Source of the DNA: RYN-230 sp963770545
GTDB lineage: Bacteria; Actinomycetota; Actinomycetes; Streptosporangiales; Streptosporangiaceae
Assembly: GCA_963770545.1 (NCBI GenBank)
Contig: CAVYQF010000032.1
Location: 1 to 64,000 of the forward strand
DNA: 64,000 nucleotides
Direction: 5' to 3'
Shown: positions 33,811 through 40,491 of the stretch, piece by piece
Numbering within the stretch: position 1 is the stretch's first letter
How the letters are laid out: every line of letters starts with the position of its first letter
The notes under the pieces: generated by a model
Told to the model about the DNA's origin: nothing
The model's input: only the letters and a program-made list of their open reading frames with translations
The model's database searches: none
Translations under genes and position numbers: made by a program

Positions 33811-34545
33811 ATGCACCGAGAGGACGACCTCATCGATACCACGGAGATGTATCTCCGCTGCGTGATGGAACTCGAGGAAGACGGCGTCATCCCTATGCGC
33901 GCGCGGATCGCCGGCCGCCTCGGGCAGTCCTTCCCCACCGTGTCCCAGACGGTGGCCCGGATGCAGCGCGATGGCCTCGTCACCGTGGCTGCCGACCGGA
34001 GGATCGAGCTCACGCCGGAGGGCCGCTCCGCGGCGATCAGGGTGATGCGCAAGCACCGGCTCGCGGAATGCCTGCTCGCCGACGTCCTCGGCCTGGACTG
34101 GCAGCTCGTCCACGACGAGGCCTGCCGGTGGGAGCACGTGATGAGTGAGGCCGTTGAGCGCCGGGTCCTCGACATCCTCGGCCACCCGGCCCTGTCGCCG
34201 TACGGGAATCTGATCCCGGGGGTCGGCGAACTCGGCGACGACGAGACCAGCGGCTTTCCGCAGGACACGATGGCCTTGAGTGCTGTCCCGGAGACGGCGG
34301 CGGACGTGGTCGTGCGGCGCATCGGCGAGCCGGTCCAGTCAGACACGGATTTGCTGACCCGGCTGCGCCACGCGGGAGTCGGGCCGGGCACCGCGGTACT
34401 GGTCAGCCACGCGGGCGGCCGCATCCAGATCGGCACGGGCCAGGACAGGATCGAAATCGGGGACGCCGCGGCGGCCCACATCTTCGTCACCGCCAGCAGC
34501 GGAACCCGTGCCGCCGCCGCCCCCGAATCAGCCCTCGTGGCCTGA
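33811..34545 (+). CDS. ideR: DtxR/IdeR-family iron-dependent repressor
   Basis: This 244-residue regulator has a winged helix with recognition segment SFPTVSQTVARMQRDGL (usually SGPTVSQT). A metal/dimerisation domain has MRKHRLAECLLADV (His and Glu of site 1) and VHDEACRWEHVMS (His, Cys, Glu, His). A C-terminal SH3-like domain is present. The Met in TEMYLR (site 2 ligand) is also present. In Fe2+-bound form such proteins repress iron uptake genes. The ATG at 33811 follows GGAGA; a GTG at 33775 extends the frame without homology. An iron box lies in its own promoter. Confidence 0.93.
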   Translation: MHREDDLIDTTEMYLRCVMELEEDGVIPMRARIAGRLGQSFPTVSQTVARMQRDGLVTVAADRRIELTPEGRSAAIRVMRKHRLAECLLADVLGLDWQLVHDEACRWEHVMSEAVERRVLDILGHPALSPYGNLIPGVGELGDDETSGFPQDTMALSAVPETAADVVVRRIGEPVQSDTDLLTRLRHAGVGPGTAVLVSHAGGRIQIGTGQDRIEIGDAAAAHIFVTASSGTRAAAAPESALVA

Positions 34546-34554
34546 CCCGACGCG

Positions 34555-35295
34555 ATGCTAGACGTGCAGCAGCGATCCGGAGTGGCGCTCGTGCAGCTCC
34601 GGCACGGGAAGGTCAACGCGCTCGACCTCGAACTACTGCAAGCGCTCACCGCCGCGCTGCGCGAGGTGGAGGAGAGCGCGGCCGTGGTGATCACCGGGAC
34701 CGGAACCGCCTTCTCCGCCGGGGTCAACCTGCAACGGATCGTGGCGGGCGGGCCCTCCTACGTTCGGGAGTTCCTGCCCGCGCTCTCCGCGGCCTTCCTG
34801 GCTATCTTTGATCACCCGGGGCCGGTGCTGGCCGCCATCAACGGGCATGCCATTGCGGGAGGCTGCGTGATCGCGGCGGCGTGTGATGTGCGGGTGATGT
34901 CTTCGGGGAAGATCGGCCTCGCGGAGCTGAGCGTCGGCGTCCCCTTTCCGCCGAGCGCGATGGAAATCCTCCGGCACGTGACCGGCCCGGCCACTGGCCG
35001 TCTGGTGCTCACCGCGGCGCTGCTCGACGCGCCGCAGGCTCAGTCGATCGGGCTGATCGATGGCATCGAGGCGCCGGACGCGCTGCTGGACTCGGTACTC
35101 CACCAGGCTCAGGCGATGGCGCAGATCCCGGCCGGCGTATTCGCGTTCAGCAAGCGCCAGCTGCACCGGCCGGCCCGTGAGCGGATCGCCGCGCGGAGCG
35201 GCGACGAGGAGGCCGTCCTCGCGATGTGGTCGTCGGCCCGCACGCGGGATGCGATGGCCCGATACCTCGACGCCCTCAGGCAGCGGGCCCGGTAG
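34555..35295 (+). CDS. enoyl-CoA hydratase/isomerase family protein
   Basis: This 246-residue crotonase-fold protein has the oxyanion-hole blocks GTAFSAGVNLQRI and NGHAIAGGCVIAAACDVRVMS. The positions of the two catalytic Glu in true hydratases are not both Glu here (AELSVGVPFPPSAME has one). It may therefore be an isomerase, hydrolase or other crotonase activity. It starts 9 nt after the IdeR gene stop on the same strand and so may share its iron-controlled transcript. Confidence 0.88.
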   Translation: MLDVQQRSGVALVQLRHGKVNALDLELLQALTAALREVEESAAVVITGTGTAFSAGVNLQRIVAGGPSYVREFLPALSAAFLAIFDHPGPVLAAINGHAIAGGCVIAAACDVRVMSSGKIGLAELSVGVPFPPSAMEILRHVTGPATGRLVLTAALLDAPQAQSIGLIDGIEAPDALLDSVLHQAQAMAQIPAGVFAFSKRQLHRPARERIAARSGDEEAVLAMWSSARTRDAMARYLDALRQRAR

Positions 35296-35394
35296 GCCAG
35301 CTCAGTCGCGGGGTTCGCTTCGGGTCACCGTCCTCTCGCGCGCCCTGGGATCACGACGCTGAACACCTGCTTCAGCGGGGTTCCACCATCAGCC

Positions 35395-36969
35395 TCAACT
35401 CTGGAGCTTGACGATGACGGCGGTAGTGGCCTGGACGGTCAGGCTGATTCCGCGGCTCGGATCGGCGGGCAGGGTGAGGGCACTCCATGTCCCATCCCAG
35501 GTGGCGCCGCCGGTAATCGTGGCGCCGCCCAGCGTGGCCTTGGCCCCCCTGGCATCGCCCGGCTGCCCGCCCGCGAGAGTCATGGTCTCCGCACTGCGCA
35601 CCCCCGGGCCAGGCGGGACAATCGTGACGGCCGCGTCCTTGGCGTCAGCGCCGTGCGCCTTGTTGATGACGGTGATGTAATCCTCGCCCCCTCCGCCGAT
35701 GCAGTAGGCGGTCAGGTTGATGCCGTCAGGATTGTTGACCTGGGTGGGCTTGACCTGCCCCGCCGAGCCGAGGCGGAACGCTTTGATGCCGTATCCCTTC
35801 GGGTTGGTCACATAGCCCCCGCCGCCGGCCGGATCGGGCACGATCGTGGCGGTGTCGAGCCCCCGCCGGTTATGGAAATTCACGCCCGCGGCGCCATGGG
35901 CTGCCCACCAGTGCAAGTGATCCAGGGCCCACAGGGCCGAGGCGTACGCGTTGCTCGCTCCCGATACGCCGCCGAGGTAGTCATTGGACTCGGTGAGCCG
36001 GAAGCGCAGGCCAGCCGCGGCCACCGGAGCCAGATTATTTGCGTACAGCCAGGGATACGGGGTGTACGTGGTGGCGGCGGGCTGAGTCCCGATCGCGGTC
36101 CCGTTCACCCATTCGGGGGACAGCATGTTGCTGATGGCTTGCTGAGCGGTAGTCGCCCCGGGCTGATCTCCCACGTAGTAATGCTGGGTGATCTCAGCAA
36201 TCCGCCCGGAGTCCTTTTCGTCGCGGGCGAGTTGTTCCGTCCAGGACACCCCGCTGCCCGGGTGCGGGGTGTACGTCGTCTTCGTGTAGGCCCCCAGATC
36301 CGGGCCGGACAGCAGTGCTCCCGGCGCCGCTCCCGTTACTACGGCGGCCAGGCTCCGCCACCGGGTCAGGTAGGACGCGTAGGCACTGCCCGGCACGCCC
36401 GGCGAGTCTTCGTAGATCGCCGGATCCCAGGAGTGGCCCGGGTAGGAGTGATAAGCATGCCAGTCCGGCTCGTTGCCGATGGCGAAGCTGGCCACGTTCT
36501 CCCGGTGGCGGTTCCAGATGTGCCCGGCGGCCTGGGCGTGGACCGCTGGCAGGTCACCGATCGGGTTGGCCGCGGTGCTGAGCAGGCGCAGCGTGTAGAT
36601 GACCTTCACCCCGGCCGCGGCGGCAAAGGCAAACAGGTTATCGATTCCGGCAAAGCCATCGCTGCCCGTGCCGGCCGGGATCAACTGATCCACCGTGCCC
36701 CCGCCGATTCGCAGGCTACCCAATCCCAGATTACGAGACAGGGTGACGAGCGAACTGTTTCCCGGAGTGAAAACGTTGCCCGCCACACCGGCGTTGCCGG
36801 GACTAAGGGGCCCCCGTTCGAAACTCAGCCCAGCAAAATCATCAGGGACTACCGGCCCCGGATGCGCACTGTCGATGGTGATCGTTACGGGATGGGCACC
36901 TGGCCCGGCGCCCCCCGGCCCGGGGGAGGACGGAAGCATGCTCACCCCCGGCCGGCCCGGCTGGAGCAT
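35395..36969 (-). CDS. GH79-like glycosyl hydrolase
   Basis: This 524-residue protein has a (beta/alpha)8 catalytic barrel with FAIGNEPDWHAYH (acid/base Glu in N-E-P) and FRLTESNDYLGG (nucleophile Glu). A C-terminal all-beta domain is typical of GH79 beta-glucuronidase/heparanase-like enzymes. No convincing signal peptide is visible in this frame; the first 25 residues are Pro/Gly-rich. Either it is released by another route or the true N-terminus lies upstream through the repeat region. The likely substrates are glucuronic acid-containing glycans. It is a lone minus-strand gene. Confidence 0.82.
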   Translation of the reverse strand: MLQPGRPGVSMLPSSPGPGGAGPGAHPVTITIDSAHPGPVVPDDFAGLSFERGPLSPGNAGVAGNVFTPGNSSLVTLSRNLGLGSLRIGGGTVDQLIPAGTGSDGFAGIDNLFAFAAAAGVKVIYTLRLLSTAANPIGDLPAVHAQAAGHIWNRHRENVASFAIGNEPDWHAYHSYPGHSWDPAIYEDSPGVPGSAYASYLTRWRSLAAVVTGAAPGALLSGPDLGAYTKTTYTPHPGSGVSWTEQLARDEKDSGRIAEITQHYYVGDQPGATTAQQAISNMLSPEWVNGTAIGTQPAATTYTPYPWLYANNLAPVAAAGLRFRLTESNDYLGGVSGASNAYASALWALDHLHWWAAHGAAGVNFHNRRGLDTATIVPDPAGGGGYVTNPKGYGIKAFRLGSAGQVKPTQVNNPDGINLTAYCIGGGGEDYITVINKAHGADAKDAAVTIVPPGPGVRSAETMTLAGGQPGDARGAKATLGGATITGGATWDGTWSALTLPADPSRGISLTVQATTAVIVKLQS

Positions 36970-37026
36970 GCGCCATACCGTGCCATAACCAACATAACCA
37001 GGTGGTGCCCGGTGGCGGGAGCAGCC

Positions 37027-37098
37027 TAACCATCAACCACGGGCTAACCATCAACCACGGGCTAACCATCAACCACGGGCTAACCATCAACCACGGGC
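37027..37098. repeat. 18-bp tandem repeat, four perfect units
   Basis: CTAACCATCAACCACGGG is repeated four times without a mismatch, 58 nt upstream of the GH79 gene start. It has no spacers, so it is not CRISPR. On the minus strand the units would read as repeated MVSPWL codons in an otherwise unsupported frame. Perfect identity implies recent expansion; it may be a variable-number promoter spacer or a multi-site operator for the GH79 gene. Confidence 0.9.
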
Positions 37099-37151
37099 AC
37101 CGTTCCTGGCCCGGGCTCCGCCGGGCCCGCGGCCCATCAGCCGGGCCGGTT

Positions 37152-37179
37152 CTGCCGCCCGCCGGCTGGCGGGCGGCAG
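37152..37179 (-). terminator. terminator-like hairpin after the DUF6325-LuxR gene
   Basis: A perfect 12-bp stem CTGCCGCCCGCC / GGCGGGCGGCAG with loop GGCT begins directly after the stop codon of the minus-strand gene. There is no T tract. Confidence 0.75.
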
Positions 37180-38226
37180 TTAGCCGCGGATAAGGCCGAG
37201 GGACCGGGCCCGGCTGACGGCCTCATCCCGGCTGTGCACGCCGAGCCTCTTGTACAGCTGTGATGCGCGCTCCTTGGCTGCCGATCGGGATATGCCCAGC
37301 TTGTCGGCGATAACGGAGAAGGGGAGCGGCGTGGGGAGGTAGCGCAGCACCTGGGCCTCTGCGACGGTGACCGACGCCGCGCTGACCCGGGCCTCGGCTT
37401 CGCTGGTGGCTTCGTCGGCCACCTCATCGGCCGCGGCGATGGTGGCGAGGGATTCCGCCAGGGACGCGGCGGTCAGCTCGTCGGCGGCCTCCACGGCCGC
37501 GGCATCCTCGGTCACGGCGTCGGCGGCGGCCTGCCCGGCGGCGGCCGTGATGAGGCCGGCCGCGGTCAGCGCCGTGACCGCTTCGTGAGCGGCCGCCTCC
37601 TCCACCAGCCCGGCGGTGATCAGTGCCTGGACGGCAGCAGCGGCAGCCGCGGACTGGATCCGCTCCGACTCAGCCACTGCCTCGGCCGCATCGGCTCCGG
37701 CCGCCACCGCCGTGAGCAAAGCGTCGGCCTCAGCGGCCTGGGCCTGCGCGATGACTGCAGACGCCTCCTCCAGGGCGGCGACCTCAGCCCCCACTACCAG
37801 CCCGACCTCGGAGGTCAGGAAACCCTCGCCGATCAGGGTGCCGCCGGTCTCGGCGATGGTGTCAAAGAGCGGGGCGGCCCAGTGATGCTCGACGAGCAGG
37901 AAAGCCAGGGCGGTCCCCGGCGGCAGGGAATCGGCCAGGGCCTGCGCGCCGGCCGGGTCAAAAGCCTCCGGCCCGGCCGCCTGGGCCGGGGCGGCGGGAC
38001 CATCGCCGGTAACGGGAACGATCGCGGCGAGGAGCGCGCCGAAGTCCTCGTCAGCACCGATGGTCAGCCGCTCGATGCTGCCGTCCTGGCTTTTGGCCAC
38101 GAAGAGCATGTCCAGCAGGCGGAGAACTCCCCGGCCACGCAGCCGATCGACCTCGGCCAGGATCCGGTTCTCGGCGCCGGCGTCGCGGCTGAAGCTCAGG
38201 GCGATCACCTGGAGCGGTGCGGCCAT
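37180..38226 (-). CDS. DUF6325-type N-terminal domain fused to a C-terminal LuxR HTH
   Basis: This 348-residue protein has an N-terminal domain (residues 1-130: LQVIALSFSRDAGAENRILAEVDRLRG, then VLRLLDMLFVAKSQDGSIERL) of the DUF1269/DUF6325 type. A roughly 150-residue, extremely Ala/Glu-rich helical region with repeated AADAV/EEAAAHEAV patterns follows. The C-terminus is a LuxR-type helix-turn-helix (SVIADKLGISRSAAKERASQLYKRLGV, then RDEAVSRARSLGLI). It is probably a DNA-binding regulator with an unusual sensor and a coiled stalk. The ATG at 38226 follows AAGGAGGGGAA; the longer frame is rejected. Confidence 0.82.
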   Translation of the reverse strand: MAAPLQVIALSFSRDAGAENRILAEVDRLRGRGVLRLLDMLFVAKSQDGSIERLTIGADEDFGALLAAIVPVTGDGPAAPAQAAGPEAFDPAGAQALADSLPPGTALAFLLVEHHWAAPLFDTIAETGGTLIGEGFLTSEVGLVVGAEVAALEEASAVIAQAQAAEADALLTAVAAGADAAEAVAESERIQSAAAAAAVQALITAGLVEEAAAHEAVTALTAAGLITAAAGQAAADAVTEDAAAVEAADELTAASLAESLATIAAADEVADEATSEAEARVSAASVTVAEAQVLRYLPTPLPFSVIADKLGISRSAAKERASQLYKRLGVHSRDEAVSRARSLGLIRG

Positions 38227-38354
38227 CGTTCCCCTCCTTGTTCCGGCCACCGTGACCCGGTCGCCGTGATTCGGCCACTGCAATTAGGCCGCCGCAATGA
38301 GGCCGCCCTAATTCGGCCGCCCGGCCGCCGGGGCCGGGCGGGCAGGCGAAAGGC

Positions 38355-38386
38355 GCGCAGCAGCCAGGCTTCCCGGGCTGCTGCGC
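38355..38386 (-). terminator. terminator-like hairpin after the cold-shock gene
   Basis: An 11-bp perfect stem GCGCAGCAGCC / GGCTGCTGCGC with a 10-nt loop lies 64 nt past the cspA-type stop on the minus strand. A second, weaker hairpin lies nearer the gene at 38409-38435. Confidence 0.6.
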
Positions 38387-38449
38387 ACCTGCCGTCTCCG
38401 CGCCGCTGACCGCCCTGCGCCCGGGCAGGCGGTCCCGGCTACTGCTGGG

Positions 38450-38653
38450 TTAGCCGATGACCCTGACGTTCTCCGCCTGGGGTCCCTTCTGGCCCTGGGT
38501 AATGTCGAGCTCGACCTTCTGCCCTTCATCCAGGTTGCGGTAGCCGTCACCCGTGATCGCGCTGAAGTGCACGAACACATCGGGGCCACCCTCGACCTCG
38601 ATGAAGCCGTAGCCCTTGTCGCCGTTGAACCACTTCACTGTGCCCTGCGTCAT
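38450..38653 (-). CDS. cold-shock protein (CspA family)
   Basis: This 67-residue single-OB-fold protein has the RNP1 motif KGYGFIEVEG and RNP2 motif VFVHFSAI, preceded by TQGTVKWFNGD. It binds single-stranded nucleic acid and acts as an RNA chaperone. The ATG at 38653 is chosen because the family begins with this sequence; an upstream ATG at 38689 would add 12 basic residues. The roughly 180-nt upstream region is otherwise without genes and probably contains the usual structured 5' leader. Confidence 0.95.
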   Translation of the reverse strand: MTQGTVKWFNGDKGYGFIEVEGGPDVFVHFSAITGDGYRNLDEGQKVELDITQGQKGPQAENVRVIG

Positions 38654-38872
38654 CTTGACCTTCTTCGGTGTTGACGCGATCCCCGCCATGGGCGGCGAGG
38701 TCCGCGTCCCACTATTGCTTTAGCTAGCCTGCCATGGAACGTGCAGGAAGTGTAAACCGTATCGCAGCCGGGCGTGCCCACTGCCCTGGACCGGCAGGCC
38801 CGCCGCCCTGAACTGACCGCCCCCCGGGAGGCACTGAGACCGGGGCTTCTGGCTGGGCCGCGCGGCTTCCGG

Positions 38873-39835
38873 TCAGCTGGTTCCGCCGCTGAACAGCTCG
38901 GTGTAGTCGTAGGCGGCCCCGGGCTTCGCGCGCACCGCCTCGTCGATCATCGCGGCGTCCTCGCCGATGAGGATCCGCCAGGCGCCTGATCGCACCCCCT
39001 CGAGAATGATGGTCGCCGCCTCGGCCGCACTAACGGGCGCCTTGTCCCGGAAGTCGGTGTTGCCCTGGACCAGCATCCGGCGCAGGTCATCGGCGGACGC
39101 GTCCTCGGCCAGCAGGCCTGCGCTGATCAGCTTGGCCTGCACCTCGCGGGGGATCAGCTCCTCGATCTGGGCCTCGCTCATCTGCTCCGGCGCCGGCAGG
39201 CCGTGGGCGCGGAGGCTGTTGGCGATGATGTCCGTGCCGACGTGCCCTGGCATCACCACGGCCACCCGGACCTGGGGTGCGTGGGCGCGCAGGTCTTCGA
39301 TGAGCGACTCGGTGAAGCCCCTCACGGCGAATTTGGCCGTGCTGTAGGCGGAATTCGGCAGGCCCGGGCCCAGTGAGGCCCAGAACCCGTTCACGCTGCT
39401 GGTATTGACCAGGACGCCGTTACCGCTCGTGATGAGCAGGGGCAGGAACGCGCGGGCGCAGTAGTACACGCCCCACCAGTCCACGGCGAACGTGCGCTCC
39501 CACGCCTCCCGGCGGCCGCTGACGAAACTCTCGCCGCCGCCGATGCCGGCGTTGCTGAAGACCAGATCGACGTGATCGCTGGCGTGTCTCTCGAGCAGTT
39601 CGTCGCGGAACCGCAGGACCTGAGGCTCGTCGGACACGTCGCAGGCGTGGCTGGTGACCCGCACGTCCGGCGGGGCGCCGTCCTGCGCCAGGGCGGCGGT
39701 CTCCGCGACGGTGCCGGAGTTCAGGTCACACGCCGCCACCGAGCAGCCCTCCGCCGCCAGCTGGCGGACCAGCTCACGGCCCATACCCGAGCCGCCACCG
39801 GTCACCACCGCGAGCTTGCCCTCGAACGAGTCCAC
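38873..39835 (-). CDS. short-chain dehydrogenase/reductase
   Basis: This 320-residue SDR has TGGGSGMGRELVRQLA (cofactor TGxxxGxG), CDLNS after strand 2 (NAD preference possible), LVFSNAGIGGG (NAG) and the catalytic Ser-Tyr-Lys in NTSSVNGFW and AYSTAKFAVRG. A C-terminal extension of about 60 residues beyond a standard SDR matches a mycobacterial/actinobacterial oxidoreductase subgroup. The GTG at 39835 follows GGGAGGTG; the longer frame to 39919 is Arg/Ala repeat-like. The substrate is unknown. Confidence 0.9.
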   Translation of the reverse strand: MDSFEGKLAVVTGGGSGMGRELVRQLAAEGCSVAACDLNSGTVAETAALAQDGAPPDVRVTSHACDVSDEPQVLRFRDELLERHASDHVDLVFSNAGIGGGESFVSGRREAWERTFAVDWWGVYYCARAFLPLLITSGNGVLVNTSSVNGFWASLGPGLPNSAYSTAKFAVRGFTESLIEDLRAHAPQVRVAVVMPGHVGTDIIANSLRAHGLPAPEQMSEAQIEELIPREVQAKLISAGLLAEDASADDLRRMLVQGNTDFRDKAPVSAAEAATIILEGVRSGAWRILIGEDAAMIDEAVRAKPGAAYDYTELFSGGTS

Positions 39836-39979
39836 AGCCCGGCACCTCCCGCCGATCGCGGCGGGCCTGCGAGCACCGGGCCTGCGAGCACCGGCCGTGC
39901 GAGCACCGGCCCGCGCCATCGGCCCCGCCTTCCGCGTGCCGCCGCTGGCCTTGATGGCTACCCGTTAAGTTGGGGAAAT

Positions 39980-40450
39980 ATGCGCGTTCAGCGATTCAGC
40001 GCCGTCGTCACTGCTGGCCCTCGTGGCCGCGGGGTCATCGTGGTCCCGTTTGACCCGGATGAGGCGTGGGGCGGCAAAGCCTCCCATCCGGTAGGCGGCA
40101 CGATCGACGGCAGGCGGTTCCGCGGGACGGTTTCGCCGGCCGGCCGCGGATGGGCGTTCACTGTGAGCCCGTCAACGATGCGCGATACCGGACTGGTAGC
40201 CGGGCAGGACGTAGTCGTCGAGCTAGCGCCGGAAGGCCCGCAACGGGGTGATCTGGCCGCGGATATCTCCGCTGCGCTCGCGGCCAACCCGGCTGCGGCG
40301 GCGTTCTTCGACACGCTGGCGCAGTTCTACCGCAAGGCTTATCTCCGCTGGATCGACGCGACAACCCGCCGGCCAGACCTGCGTGCCACGCGCATCGCCG
40401 AGGTCGTGGAACTCCTCGCGGCCGGCGTGAAGGAGCGGCCACGACCGTGA
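39980..40450 (+). CDS. DUF1905/YdeI-like protein
   Basis: This 156-residue protein has an N-terminal DUF1905 beta-barrel (FSAVVTAGPRGRGVIVVPFD, then GGTIDGRRFRGTVSPAGRG). A C-terminal YdeI/OmpD-associated helical region follows (AFFDTLAQFYRKAYLRWI, then TRIAEVVELLAAG). The family is of unknown activity. The ATG at 39980 is preceded by TAAGTT 14 nt upstream and GGGGAA. It is a lone gene facing the LAL regulator tail to tail. Confidence 0.85.
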   Translation: MRVQRFSAVVTAGPRGRGVIVVPFDPDEAWGGKASHPVGGTIDGRRFRGTVSPAGRGWAFTVSPSTMRDTGLVAGQDVVVELAPEGPQRGDLAADISAALAANPAAAAFFDTLAQFYRKAYLRWIDATTRRPDLRATRIAEVVELLAAGVKERPRP

Positions 40451-40491
40451 GCGGTAGTTCCCGGTGTCTTGGGCTCCTGCCCGGGCCGGGC

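Noticed and set aside
35653..37029. 458-codon plus-strand frame opposite the GH79 gene
   Set aside because: GH79 on the minus strand has catalytic motifs in order; the plus-strand frame has none.
36842..37090. Minus-strand frame with repeated MVSPWL codons as a signal-peptide gene for GH79
   Set aside because: It is in another frame from GH79. The repeats are explained by the nucleotide minisatellite, and no hydrophobic signal of normal form follows.
37027..37098. 18-bp repeats considered as CRISPR or attachment site
   Set aside because: There are no spacers, no cas genes, no integrase and no tRNA nearby.
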